A stretch of DNA of 64,000 nucleotides from Ctenosaura bakeri (Eukaryota > Chordata > Lepidosauria > Squamata > Iguanidae). A program made the position numbers and the translations under genes. Numbering within the stretch: the stretch's first letter is position 1; every line of letters begins with the position of its first letter. The DNA lies in contig CAOLHI010000561.1 in NCBI GenBank assembly GCA_948474755.1, forward strand, positions 62,001 to 126,000, given 5' to 3'. This document shows positions 37,988-48,893 of this stretch, one piece after another. The notes beneath the pieces are model-generated. The model made no database searches and had not been told where the DNA came from. It saw nothing but the letters and a program-made list of their open reading frames with translations.

Positions 37988-38418
37988 GCCCCTTTCCACA
38001 CCTTACCTTTTTTTGGCGCTGGGGTGCGGGGATCGCATGATCAGCCTCCAGCAAGAGGCTGTCACATCCCCACTGCTTCAGCTCCTCACAAGCTGCCTGC
38101 TCCAGAGCAGGCAGCATGAGAGCCCTGCCTCTTCCTTCCGCAGCACAGCCTGCAATTTTCCCAGGCTGCGCTGGGGCAGGAAGCATGACCACTGTGGCTC
38201 CAGAGGCTCCGTACGCATGGCAAGTGCACGTGGGGCCCTGGAGCAATGCACAATCACGCACCATTTTGGGCTGAAAGCTGAAAATGAAGAAGTGCGCAAG
38301 CAGCGCCTGCTCTACCCTGGAGTGTTGCATGATTGTGAGTGCATCGTGCAGATCACTCCTCACAATCACACCACATTTGAGGGGCCCTTTCACATGGCAA
38401 ATGCCATGTGAAAAGGGC
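37988..38418. mobile_element. GC-rich TIR element, family A copy 1
   Basis: Ends GCCCCTTTCCACAC and CATGTGAAAAGGGC are inverted partners. The inside shares three landmarks with the other family A copies: a CTTCCTTCCGCAGC stretch, an AGGCTGCGCTGGGGCAGGAAG stretch and a core where GGGCTGAAAGCTGAAAAT forms an imperfect stem. An open frame of about 220 codons crosses it, but the frame extends into flanking DNA and resembles no transposase. No clear target duplication is left. Non-autonomous. Confidence 0.75.
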
Positions 38419-41269
38419 TTAAATTAGTTATATAACAGATGCCATTCCCTAAGGCTTCCTCATTCTCACAGACCAAACCAGTTTGGTTACTATATACATA
38501 AAGGACATACCTAAGTGTACGTACTTCCTACCATGTCCTGTTGTAGTCTCTTAGATGAAATGAGAATACTTTTAGGTATCTCATTATTATGAGTACATAT
38601 TAAGCAATAGGGGTGCACAGAGGTATTCTTAGTTGGATACTGTGCATGTTGTAAAAATTCCCTCTCTCTTTTGTTCTCTAGGAATATAAGACCTTCCAAA
38701 CACTGTATAAGAAATCAGGTAAAAAAAAATGAGCATCTGGAAAAAAAATTAAAATTCATTTTGTTATTTTTAAGAAATAATAATAGATGTATTTAAAATA
38801 TTTTATATGTTTTTAGAAAAACATGTTTTTATTTTGCACAAATCCTGTAATATAATTAAAGTAATTATATTTTCAGCACATTATATTTATGCAGATTATA
38901 AATCTATCCACAATCCTTGTGAGAATGGCAACTTCTGCCATTGAATAATGTATAGTGTGCAACAGGGAAAAATGTTTTCATGAATGAACTAATATTTAGA
39001 CCTGCCTAATCCAGTTGTCTCCTTTGAATCAGGCCAATTCTCTCTCTTAAAAAAATCCAAGCAAATTAACGTCCATTATATAATCTGTTATTTACTTGCT
39101 ACCTGGATGTAAGGCCTGATTTTCTTTGATTGTTGTTGTTGCTGCTGCTGCTGCTGTTACTCTGCTTTTTCGTACTCAACAATAACCAAAATTACTCAAA
39201 ATAATAGCAAAACACAATCAGTGTACATAACATATATTAAAATGTCATCAAAAATCTGTTACCAAAGGAGAACAAAGAAGCACAACTCTTTCTAAAATTA
39301 TCCTGGACGATCAACATACCCAAGTGACCAAATACCTGCCCACAGCTTGTGATTCTCTTTTCCCTCTTTTCAGTTTCCTAATATCCATTCTTCTTTCTCT
39401 ATTAAAAAAAAAATAGCATGCAGTATTGCACCTCAGTAAAACTGAAGTGTCTCTTCTATTTTGTCCTAGTTCAGTTTCCACTGTATTGTCAAGCAAAGCA
39501 AAGTAGACTAACTAGATAAAGAACGAAGGATTAAGCAGGGGAATTAGGCCTGGCTTTTGTTTCTTCTTAGCTAGGATTGCTGTTGTAGCCCCTGATTTCT
39601 TTTGTTTTGTTTTAGGTTTTTTTTTTTTTTGACATTGTAATAATTAAAAATATAATCATAAAGTACATAAAGTTTGGGACTGAGAGACCTCTAGAAAAGT
39701 TTGCAGCACTGAATGAAATAAAATAATCATGATTTGTATAGATAAATACGTATACAGTAACATCATGAACATACAGCCCTGCTTTCGGTCAGAAATAAAT
39801 TTTCCCTGACCCTGATACAGTTTGTTAGTTTTACTGTTCCTATGCTGTACTTTGCATATATGCCATGATTTTATTGATGGAATATCTGATTCCTTCCCAG
39901 TCATCTCTGATAAGGCAAGACAGCCAGTAGTGTTTGTTTGTTTTATATCCTGCTTTTCTCCCATATAAGACCCATAATGAGACCCAAATATTAGTCTACC
40001 TCTGTTATTTTTAGTACTTGTAATGTGTCTAATAACTGCTTTTGGTGAACTCATTGAAGATGAGACACCCAGCCACCCATTTATCATTGCTGAAGCACTT
40101 TTAGTCAAAACTATTAGTCAAAAACTATTACCACCAAGTATGATAACAATTTTCTCCTCCAAGAGATGCCTTGTAGGTATTTTCATATAAAGAGAGTTAA
40201 ATATCTGTTATACAGGATTTTTTAAGCAATTTCTCCTGATATTAGCACAACAAGGTTCCTCTGAGCTGTTAGATGGAATACGTTTCCACATTACCCCAAA
40301 AGTTGTTGTTTTGTTATTCCTTCCCCCCTCTGAGTGGTTCTTGAAAGCATTATATGATTCTGACCATACTACAACAAACACTAGGTAATCCCTAGATAAG
40401 TCTCCAGGAGCTGGTGTTTCTGTGGTTGAGCCCACATAACTCTCCTATCAAGTGTGGTCTAAATATCACATTAAAACTGAAATTCTGCCATACTTTTCCA
40501 ACAAGTCATAAGATTTTGCCATGCTCTAATTGCTAGCTTCAGGCCATTTATTTGACCATATAGTGTGTCTTGTTTTATATGTATTATAAAGTGAAGCCAT
40601 ATAATATGTCTCATTTTTACTTTAACACTAGCAGCCAGATGGGAGGAGATCAGGCTTGGGACCATGACATTTGGGAAGCCTTTTTTTTAAAAAAAAAAAA
40701 CTGTTTTCTCTATCTTGCTAGTTTCAAGTGTGGTGAGGGATGCTGTCGTAGTAAAAATCCACTCAACAAGCAAATAAAATTATAATCAGGAAGAAAGTTG
40801 CCATCAATGTAATGCCAAGGTAATGTAATGCTTAGGAAGACCAGCAGGTAAACTACCACTGACATGGGTAGCACAGTGCCTTCTGGGGTGAGAAGCAACT
40901 TCAGATGATGAGTTTCCACTTGATCATAGCAAGGGAAAGAGAGAAACTAGCCTGACCATTAAACAAAGTGAGGTAATTGCCTCTAGCAGAAGATTTGGGG
41001 GGCAGGTCAGTGATGGTGGCTAGTGGCCTCCTTGCTGTACCTCTTCAATTTTTTGGCTGTTCCCAGTGTTGGTGTACAGAGCTTTGCGTGTCACACTGCC
41101 TTCCTTCGCCCCGTAATTATACCATCCAACTATCCCAATTTTGGAAGGAGACTCCTGATTACTCCTCTCTCTTCCCATGTCCTCAGCAACTTTTAAAATG
41201 TGCCAGTTTCTTTTATCCCTTCCTACTTTTCCTCTTAGTACTCAGTTCACTGGAGTTACTCTAAACTGA
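38419..41269. other. AT-rich non-coding DNA
   Basis: No gene. A CTG/GTT run is at about 39128-39159. TTTATATCCTGCTTTTCTCC at about 39940 is a degraded reptile LINE/SINE tail read backwards. A 35-base phrase near 40720 (TTGCTAGTTTCAAGTGTGG) recurs at about 41700 with changes, so an unnamed repeat is present twice. Confidence 0.45.
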
Positions 41270-41466
41270 GGCCATTTCCACACTACACCATTATAATGCT
41301 ATTATTCCACTTTCAACATTCTGTGGAATCCTGAGGTTTACAATTTAGGGTGTTTAGAATTCTCAGCCAGAGAGCTCTTTGGCCTCAGTAAACTACAAAT
41401 CCCAGAATTCCACAGGATGTTGAAAGTGGAATAATAGCACTGTAACAGTGTAGTGTAGAAATGGCC
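41270..41466. mobile_element. Foldback MITE, family B copy 4, with 3-bp duplication
   Basis: The best-preserved copy. It starts GGCCATTTCCACACTACACC and ends GTGTAGTGTAGAAATGGCC, and is flanked by TGA on both sides (41267-41269 and 41467-41469). Since the TIR ends in G and C, the duplication could also be read as CTGAG with a shorter terminal repeat. A 3-bp duplication points to the PIF/Harbinger group but does not have its usual TWA target. Confidence 0.93.
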
Positions 41467-42018
41467 TGAGTTCAAAGTGAAAAAGTACTTTGCACTCAGT
41501 TGCCTCTGGGGGGAGGGAGTGAAAGGGGCAGAATCTTGCCCTTCCCAGTATACTCAGGGAAATGTGATTGCAATGGCCTCTCCTAGCTTGTTTGTTTTCC
41601 TCTTTAATAACTTTTGCCATTTGATCCCATTCTGATGTTGCTTGATCACACATGTCCCAGTTTGAATCTGTGAAATCTTGGAGAGTGTGTTGTAACCTAT
41701 CCTGCTAGTTTCAAGTATAGCGGAAGATGCTATCCCATTGCCAGTGTTGAAGGAGACTGTATTTGCTGGTCTAATTGATTTCTCTGTATGGAATGGACAG
41801 TTGGATACCATCTTGTTCTTTGTTTCAGGCAGCAAAATGTCACCTATAGGTCTTGGCGGAGAGGGTTTTAAAACACAACATATGGGTCTTGTCAAAGACT
41901 TGTCAAATGTTTACATGCATCTTGGATATCATCAAGTTTGACTCTCGATTCTAGCTTTGTTCTGATCTGATAATTCTATCCAACCCATATTGTCTAAGGC
42001 TCCACCCTAGCTTTCTCT

Positions 42019-42443
42019 GGCCCTTTTCACCCACCATTTCCCATGCGAAATGGCCACGGGAGCAATGTGGGATCACAAAGACAGCTCCGCATGACGTCCT
42101 TGCAATCGTGTGTCACTCCCATAACAATCACGTGGCAGTCGTACAGTATATCATATTTTTTTTTGGCTCTTTGCTGAAAATGATGCGCAATTCCGCGTCC
42201 CTCCCTCACTTATCTCGTGTGTGGAATGTTAGGAAGCGCGGCCATTGCACTTACTCCCTCAGCGCAGCCTGGGAAAGTACCTAGCTGTGCTGCAAAAGGA
42301 AGGGGCGAAGCTAATGTGCTTCCTTCCATCCAGCACAGAGCTGGTGTGGAGGGAAGCACAGGGACGCGATTCTCTCCTGGAGGAGGCTTTTCACACAATC
42401 CCCACCTGACGCCAGCAGCACCAGGTAAGGTGCAAAAAGGGCC
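42019..42443. mobile_element. GC-rich TIR element, family A copy 2
   Basis: Starts GGCCCTTTTCACCC and ends GTGCAAAAAGGGCC. TCT flanks both sides (42016-42018, 42444-42446). The internal landmarks occur in reverse order relative to 37988 and 44789 (stem core first, GCGCAGCCTGGG and GGAAGGGGCG later), so this copy is inserted in the opposite direction. No transposase frame. Confidence 0.85.
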
Positions 42444-42730
42444 TCTGTCAGGAGTGGACAAAGTGGTCATATGCAGCTTCCCCAGCTGTTCTCCATAGTC
42501 CTATGCTCCTCTAGAATATCTTTTTTCTTTCTTTTTTTAAAAGTTTTATTAAATATTTAAAAGAAAAAAGATAACACACAATACACAATATAAATAAACT
42601 TCTAAAAATATTAAGAATAAACCAAAAAAAACCATGCTAACATACTAAACTATCTAAACTAATTGATAAAAGATTGATCAATTAACAGCAAATCCATCTA
42701 AACTAAAAAGAACAAATAACTAAGAAAATG

Positions 42731-42912
42731 GGCCTTTCCTCACTATATTGTTATAGTGCTATTATTTCACTTTCAACATCCTGTGGAATTCTGGGATTTG
42801 CAGAATTCTGAGTCAGAGAGCTCTTTGGCCTCCGTAAACTACAAACCCCAGAATTCCACAGGATATTGAAAGTAGAATAATAGTACTATATCAGTCTGGT
42901 GTAGAAATGCCC
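42731..42912. mobile_element. Foldback MITE, family B copy 5, nested in L1
   Basis: Ends GGCCTTTCCTCACTATATTG and GTCTGGTGTAGAAATGCC are inverted. Inner arms CAACATCCTGTGGAATTCTG and CAGAATTCCACAGGATATTG pair very well. It interrupts the 3' UTR of the minus-strand L1 fragment, so it inserted later than the L1. Confidence 0.9.
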
Positions 42913-43162
42913 AAAGGTGATTTCCACACCAACTATCAACTACCCATAGTTTTCTATTATAAACACTAGTATAGTAAATCTATTATGTACAATTAAAATT
43001 AACATTTGTATATAATCTTGATTCTATAATTCTATAATAAAATATTTGAATCAGTAAGTATACATATATTTATTTATATCATAATTAGTTGATACCTTTA
43101 CTAGAAAAACTAAATGAATTAATCAAATTAAAATGTTTAAATATCTAATAGACTATATGTAA

Positions 43163-43185
43163 TGTGTGTGTGTGTGTGTGTGTGT
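43163..43185. repeat. (TG)n microsatellite
   Basis: About eleven perfect TG units inside the L1 3' UTR region. Confidence 0.9.
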
Positions 43186-44336
43186 AAAAAAGAAAAGAAT
43201 GGAATATAGCAACAAACTAGAATTATCTATCATTTTCTTTAACTCATTTGCATGATATCAAGTTATACATTTCTCTGCTCAGAACAAAACAAAATAGTAA
43301 CAGCAAGTTCAGAACCCCAAAATCATAGTTTCACCATCATTTTCTCTCAGATATTCAATCAATCATTGCCTTCCCCCCCCAAAAAAAAAATCCTTTTCTG
43401 GAGAACCTTTTAATCTTATCTGTCAGTCTATCAATTTCCACAATTGTCCTCAGTCTACTGAGCCATTCATTAATTGTAGGGATCCAGTATTTTGCATAGA
43501 CTAATATTGCTGCTAATAACATACACTGAATCATTCTCTGTCCTTGTTTATCATAGCTGGTATCTTCCTGCCAAATTTCCAATAAAAACAATTCTTGAGA
43601 CTTAACGATCTGACATTTCAAATTTTTTTGTATTATATTCTATATCATCGTCCAAAACTGTTTAGCCTTTTCACAAGTCCACCAGATATGATACAAAAGG
43701 CCAACATGGTCCAAACACTTCTAATAACTATTATTCATCTCATTATGCATCTTATAAAGTATTTCTGGAGTAAGATACCAGCGTAATGTCATTTTATAAT
43801 CATTTATAATCATTTTCATAGATCATAGCAGAGTATGTTTTTAATTTCTTTTGTCCATAGTCTTTCCCATTGATTCATAGATATTGAAAATCCAAAATTC
43901 TTTGTCCAGTTGATCATATATTCCTTCACTTGCTCTTCTTCCATCTCCATTTTCAACAAAAATTTATATAGTTTGGCAATCAAATGTTCCTCATCATCAC
44001 ATAACAGAACTTCCAAATCCAATTTGGTCTTTTCGAAGTCTTTATTCTTTTTATCTTTGAGAAATCTTAAATAATATTGTCTGTGTGAGAGCCATTGTGT
44101 TGAATGACCTTTTTCATGGAGTTGTTGTGTAGTTTTCATCTCATAGTCTTGCTCTCGTTTCCTTAACAAGTCATAATAAGTTATCCGTGTCTGGTCTGCT
44201 TTCATTTCTGTTCTCGTGGTGAGACCTAGAATACCCTTTTTCAGAAGAAATAAAGGATCTGGCCTCAGCCCTAAGTCTATCTGTCTTCTCCCTTACACCC
44301 CCATCTATTCCACACCACTCCCAGCATTGTTCAAGA

Positions 44337-44358
44337 AATATTTATTTATTTATTTATT
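44337..44358. repeat. (TTTA)n microsatellite
   Basis: About five TTTA units, just outside the truncated 5' end of the L1 fragment. Confidence 0.85.
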
Positions 44359-44705
44359 GTTGTGGAGAGGTTCTCCCCACCCCTCCAGACGTTAGTAGCT
44401 CTACCAGATGTTAGTAGCTCTAGATGGGAGACCTCCTGGCATCTTAGATATGCTGTTTCTCAAAGGAGGAGTGATATGTGTGTGTAAATAATCACCTAGT
44501 TATTTATAGAACAGTCCCCCATGCAAAAATAGTGTGATGTGAAGTGACAATACCCTGAAAAATAAAATACTAAAGAATTTTCTGGCAGGGATTTACAGTA
44601 ATGCCCTTTTTATGTTATATAACTGCAGAATGAATTATAAGTTGTGAGAGGAGGCATCCGATAAGTAGGTTCTTCCTCACAATGTATCTCTATTCAAATG
44701 TTTAA

Positions 44706-45369
44706 AGAGCCTGTACAGTCAGCATGGTGTAGCGGTTTGAGCACTGGACTGTTATGACTTTGGAGGCTAGGGTTTGAATCCGCACTCAGGCCCTTTTCGC
44801 ATGTTACCTGTTTGCACGACGGGGGAGGGCGTCTCGCACGAGAAGCCTCGTACGAAACACTGCCGCTTCCCCCCTCCTTCCTACCGCAGGTCACTTCCTG
44901 TTTGCGCGACTGTTGCACTAGCGCCCTGCCCCTTCCTTCTGCAGCGCAGTATGGGAGTTGTAGGCTGCGCTGGGGGAGGAAGCGTGACCCACCCGGCTCG
45001 TCGACGCACTGCACGCAGGTACGTGCGCGAGGGTGCCGCGAGCATTGCACGAGCGCAGGGCATTTTCAGCTTAAAGCCAAAAATCAAAAAAATGCACCCG
45101 CGCCCCACTTCAGCCTTGTGAGCACGGCGCAAGTGGGAGTGCGTCATACGGAGCGACGCTCCCATTTGCGTGGCGCTCAAGGGGCGTTCGCGCTAGAAAA
45201 AAAACATGTGAAAAGGGCCTCAGTCATGGAAACCTACTGGGTGATCTTGGGCACGTTAGTCTCTCAACCTCAGAGGAAAGCAAAGGCACACCCCTCTGAA
45301 CAAATCTTGCCAAGAAAACCCCATGATATGGTCACCTTAGGGTCATCATAAGTCAGAAATTGCAGTTGG
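44706..45369 (+). mobile_element. tRNA-derived SINE split by a DNA transposon
   Basis: The SINE head is at 44706-44788 (GTCAGCATGGTGTAGCGGTT, then GGTTTGAATCCGC) and its body at 45220-45369 (AGTCATGGAAACCTACTGGG to GTCATCATAAGTCAGAAATTG). Joining the halves over one copy of the duplicated target gives the same order as the intact copy at 5951. The family A element at 44789-45219 lies exactly between. Confidence 0.85.
44789..45219. mobile_element. GC-rich TIR element, family A copy 3, inside a SINE
   Basis: Starts GGCCCTTTTCGCATGT and ends ACATGTGAAAAGGGCC, a nearly perfect inverted repeat of 16 bases. TCA flanks both ends (44786-44788, 45220-45222), or CTCAG if the terminal repeat is read shorter. 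Interior landmarks: CTTCCTTCTGCAGCGCAG, GGCTGCGCTGGGGGAGGAAG and a CAGCTTAAAGCC stem core. Open frames on both strands (up to about 180 codons) overlap and show no transposase motifs, so it is non-autonomous. Confidence 0.92.
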
Positions 45370-45450
45370 CCCTCCACATTTGCAGGTTTGTGTTTCATAG
45401 ATTTGATACACTCCTTTTCCAGGGGAACCTTTCCTCAGGCCACGCAGCCC
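45362..45450. mobile_element. Possible Tigger/mariner-type fragment
   Basis: CAGTTGGCCCTCCACATTTG followed by CATAGATTTGATACACTCC resembles the left end of pogo/Tigger-like elements, which start CAGT.GGCCCTCC. No right end was found. Confidence 0.35.
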
Positions 45451-45632
45451 ATTAAAAACCTGGTCCTCTTTCTCTTCCATCAGCTGCTGATGGCACAGCC
45501 TGATTTCTCAGCAATACAAATCCTCTCCTGATAGCACCCTCACATACTCGAGTAAGGAACTGAACGAGAAAGAGGAAGTATAGGGCCAACATGCCAACTC
45601 ATGCCCCTCTTTCCTCTCCTTTCCCTGACCTG

Positions 45633-46511
45633 GGCCCTTTTCGCACGGGCTTTCCCGGGCGAAATAGCCCCGTGAGCCGTGCGGGAGTGGGAGCGTCGCT
45701 CCGCACGACGCACTCCCACTTCCGGCGCTCTCACGGGGCTGCAGCGGCGCGAGCGCGGGGTTTTTGATTTTCGCTTTCAAGCGAAAATCACCCCGCGCTC
45801 GCGCTACGCTCCCGGCGCCCACACACACTCACCTGTAGTGCGGTGCGTCGGGGAAGCGGCCGGGTCGCGCCTCCTTCCCTCCGCCCGTGCGGAAGGAAGG
45901 GGCGGGGCGGGGAGCTAGTGCGGCGGATGCGAGAGCATCCTGCTTCGCACGGGCGGGGGGCTGCTCGCGACAGCCTCCCGCTCGCGTGCGCGCGCGCAGG
46001 GGGCGGGCGCGACTGTCGCTCGCTCCTGGCGCGCGCGGGGGGGCGGGCGCGACTGTCGCTCGCTCCTGGCGTGCGCAGGGGGGACGGGCGCGACTGTCGC
46101 TCGCTCCTGGCGCGCGCGGGGGGGGCGGGCGCGACTGTCGCTCGCTCCTGGCGTGCGCGGGGGGCGGGCGCGACTGTCGCTCACGCCAGGAGCGAGGGAC
46201 AGTCGCGCCCGCCCCCCCGTGCACGCACGCGCGATCGGGAGGCTGTCGCGAGCAGCCCCCCCGCGCGCGCCAGGAGCGAGCGACAGTCGCGCCCGCCCCC
46301 CCCGCGCGCACCAGGAGCGACGGGCTCCTTTCTTGCGCGCACGGGGGAGGATGGACTCGCGAGCCGCCGCCGCCTCCGGGACGGTGCCGTTTCCCAGCTG
46401 GTTCCTTCGGCTGCGGAAGGAACCAGCGGGGAACCGGCAGGCTCCCGAACTAGGCTTTTCCCGCAAGCCGCCCGCCCCCGCTCGCGCAAAAAGCCTAGTG
46501 CGAAAAGGGCC
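45633..46511. mobile_element. GC-rich TIR element, family A copy 4, with palindromic repeat array
   Basis: Starts GGCCCTTTTCGCACGGGC and ends GTGCGAAAAGGGCC; CTG flanks both sides (45630-45632, 46512-46514). At 879 bp it is twice the size of the other copies. Inside lie a perfect stem-loop (TTTTCGCTTTCAAGCGAAAAT at 45770-45790), five direct copies of a roughly 40-bp unit (each with GCGACTGTCGCTC, near 46010, 46050, 46091, 46132, 46171) and then two copies in the opposite direction (near 46200 and 46280). CpG is extreme. Open frames of up to about 258 codons exist in all frames because stop codons are rare in such DNA; they are Arg/Ala/Pro repeats and not genes. Confidence 0.9.
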
Positions 46512-48154
46512 CTGGTTTGGACCCCTGGTCCCTATTCTCCCCATCATACCTCAGCCTCCTTCCCACAGACACACATACACACATTTTGATATTTGTGATT
46601 TTCCCTTTTTTGCATCCTGCACCCATAAACCTAGTAAATATGGAGCTGTACATGAAAGTATTCAACAACAGACAGACATAGGCGATCTTCAGATGATCTA
46701 TAAAAGGGACAGAGTCTACCTGATGAGGCCACTCTGCACAGGTCTAACCAAGACATTTCATGCCCTGCTCCAACCAAGGAGCATAGTACCCAAAGCCAGT
46801 CAAGTTATTCTGTCACCTGAGACAGAAGGCCTCAGAAGAACCTCTTTCCAAATCTGCACTGATCACAATGCAGAAATAGGTTTCAAAAGCATTTTGAGGG
46901 ATGTTGTATTGAAGATTAAATTATTCTAAGCAAGCCATGTGCTGATTCACATCTTTAAGGATTAAATTTCAAATTATATATGTGTATTGTCTGGTTGTTA
47001 CATGGAAAACAGAAACTCAGATCTTTGCTGGATCATTTAGAAGTATGACCTGGGTTGGTATAACTAATATTTGTTTCGACTTACTGTTTTTATCAGATAG
47101 ATTCATGAAAAGCAATAGAGGTTTTAAAAAAAAACACCTAAATTTCTTTTGTGGTTTTCATCACTAATGGCCAAACTAGAGTTTGAGATGGGTAATGTTT
47201 TGCTTCTATATTAAAAAGCATCTCTGAAGCTGAGACATTATGTTTCAGCACTCAGGAAAATTAATATGGCTGATCTGTAATAATCCTTAGCAAACCAGGG
47301 TCTGTCATGGATACCCTAACAGATGTGAGCACTAAAGCCCCTGCAACGTGTTACAGTATATCTGTGTATGCCATACATTTGTTTTAACTTTACATGTTGT
47401 CCAGGAGCAATGGGACTTGAAAACATTCATCTTGAAAACATTAAGAAGATTCTGTAGACCTGTACTGGAGCAGTACTTTCTTGCAATCATGTCTTGAATG
47501 GAAATTAATTATTTGGTTTTCAGTTATTCCCCTTGCTCCACATTACTTGACATGTAAAATCTCCTCCCCCCCACACACTTCTCTCTCTCTTTCCCTCCCC
47601 TCTCCCTCGATCTCTCTCATGCACACAAACACACATGGACACAAACACACATAGATAGGTTTCCAGAGAATTATATTAGGGTGTTTTTTTTCTCTTAAGA
47701 GAGCAGGGCAAAGAGATCTCTCCCTTTCACTGATCCATAAGCATTTAATTCAGTGTTCATTAATGAAAACAGCAGCATAAAATTCATAAAAGTCAGGTAG
47801 CCAATGAAATTTCTTAATCCTGTTTAATTACTATAGTAGCTGTAGTTTGTATTAGAATGTTCTGAACTTGGGCAAGTGACCCTGTGGTAGTAGCTTGTGG
47901 TTGTGCCAATGCAACATCTTTTTGTTTATGTGGTCTACAGTACATGTGATTATTACCTGGCTGTTGCTGTATAGAATACTAACTCTCTAGCAAATCAATC
48001 TTACGCATATTTACTTCAATAGAAATTTGTGCAAGGGTTATTCTCAGGTAAATGTATGTAGGATTGCAGCATCATGTTCTGAAACATTAAGTGGCTCTAT
48101 ATAGAGTTTGCAGACTGTGTTACAATTTATTGCTGCTGCTCTGAAAATGTATTG
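46512..48154. other. AT-rich non-coding DNA
   Basis: No gene. A pyrimidine run with CT and CA repeats is at 47560-47650. At about 47995-48068 TTACGCATATTTACTTC and AGGTAAATGTATGTAGGATTG form weak inverted arms, like a short amniote MITE whose consensus ends in AATCCTA. A related sequence may be at 50325-50400. Confidence 0.45.

Positions 48155-48198
<44 letters not shown>
48155..48198. repeat. (TTTA)n microsatellite
   Basis: About eleven perfect ATTT units, the longest tetranucleotide run in the window. Confidence 0.95.
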
Positions 48199-48698
48199 TA
48201 TTTAATCTTGAAGACACTGCACTCACAAGCAAGGATTGAGGAACCTCAGATCTTGGGGCAAAATCCAGCCCCCTGAGGTCTATTTTTCTATGCTTCCCTA
48301 GTTAACTACAACCCCTTCCCTGCAACACCATCATTTGGTGGTTTCCCAACATTTGTGCCCCCTCCTGCCAGTTTAAAAGGTTGAAATACCTTTCCAAAGA
48401 CTGAACTTACTGACAGCTGAAGCTTTAAATTAGCATATATTCAGGTACCTTTCTGCCTTTGTCCCTTCCTGCTACTAGAATGTGACTCCAATAACTGCTA
48501 TGCAATGGATTGTGGCCTTCAGACGGAAAGAGATTTCCTTACATTACAGAAAACACACCCAGCACAAGATACAAAGAATACATCCATTTAGTTCACAGCA
48601 ATTTGCAGTGGAATTTGAGATTCCCTCCCCAAGAATTGGAAGAATTATCAAATTAATAGCCAACACCCTCAAACTTTCAATCCCAGTACCATAGTAGA

Positions 48699-48893
48699 TG
48701 GGAGCTAGCATGGTGTAATGGCTTGAGCATTGAACTGTAAGCCTGGAGACCAGAATTCGATTCCTCATTCAGCCACGGAAACCCACTGGGAGATCTTGGG
48801 CAGCTCTCACACACGCACACACACACATAGCCCATAATAGGTTTGGCTTAGAGTCTCCATAAGTTAGAAGTGATTTGAAGGCACACAACAACA
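48699..48893 (+). mobile_element. tRNA-derived lizard SINE
   Basis: GGGAGCTAGCATGGTGTAAT head, AATTCGATTCC as B box, body GCCACGGAAACCCACTGGG and CTCCATAAGTTAGAAGTG, tail CACAACAACA. A CA microsatellite at 48809-48826 replaces part of the body. Same family as 5951. Confidence 0.85.

Larger units (their letters stand above)
42525..44214 (-). pseudogene. 5'-truncated L1, ORF2 C-terminal part and 3' UTR
   Basis: Read on the minus strand, 44205-43816 encodes about 129 residues containing LCDDEEHLIAKLYKFLLK, and 43621-43355 contains WIPTINEWLSRLR. Both are features of the region downstream of the reverse transcriptase in vertebrate L1 ORF2 proteins. Stops and frameshifts separate the pieces. After the coding part comes an AT-rich 3' UTR ending in a poly-A (seen as TTCTTTCTTTTTTT on plus, about 42525). 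The 5' part is missing, as is usual for target-primed insertion. A family B MITE is nested in the 3' UTR at 42731. A relative, not necessarily the same subfamily, is at 59496. Confidence 0.8.

Noticed and set aside
37746..38411. 221-codon open frame that might be a transposase
   Set aside because: It starts outside the terminal repeat of the GC-rich element and has no catalytic DDE/DDD pattern; the part inside the element is not conserved as protein in the other copies.
45843..46929. Arg/Ala-rich open frames of up to 258 codons
   Set aside because: They are translations of the GC-rich palindromic repeat in a transposon and run on into flanking DNA; both strands are open at the same time.
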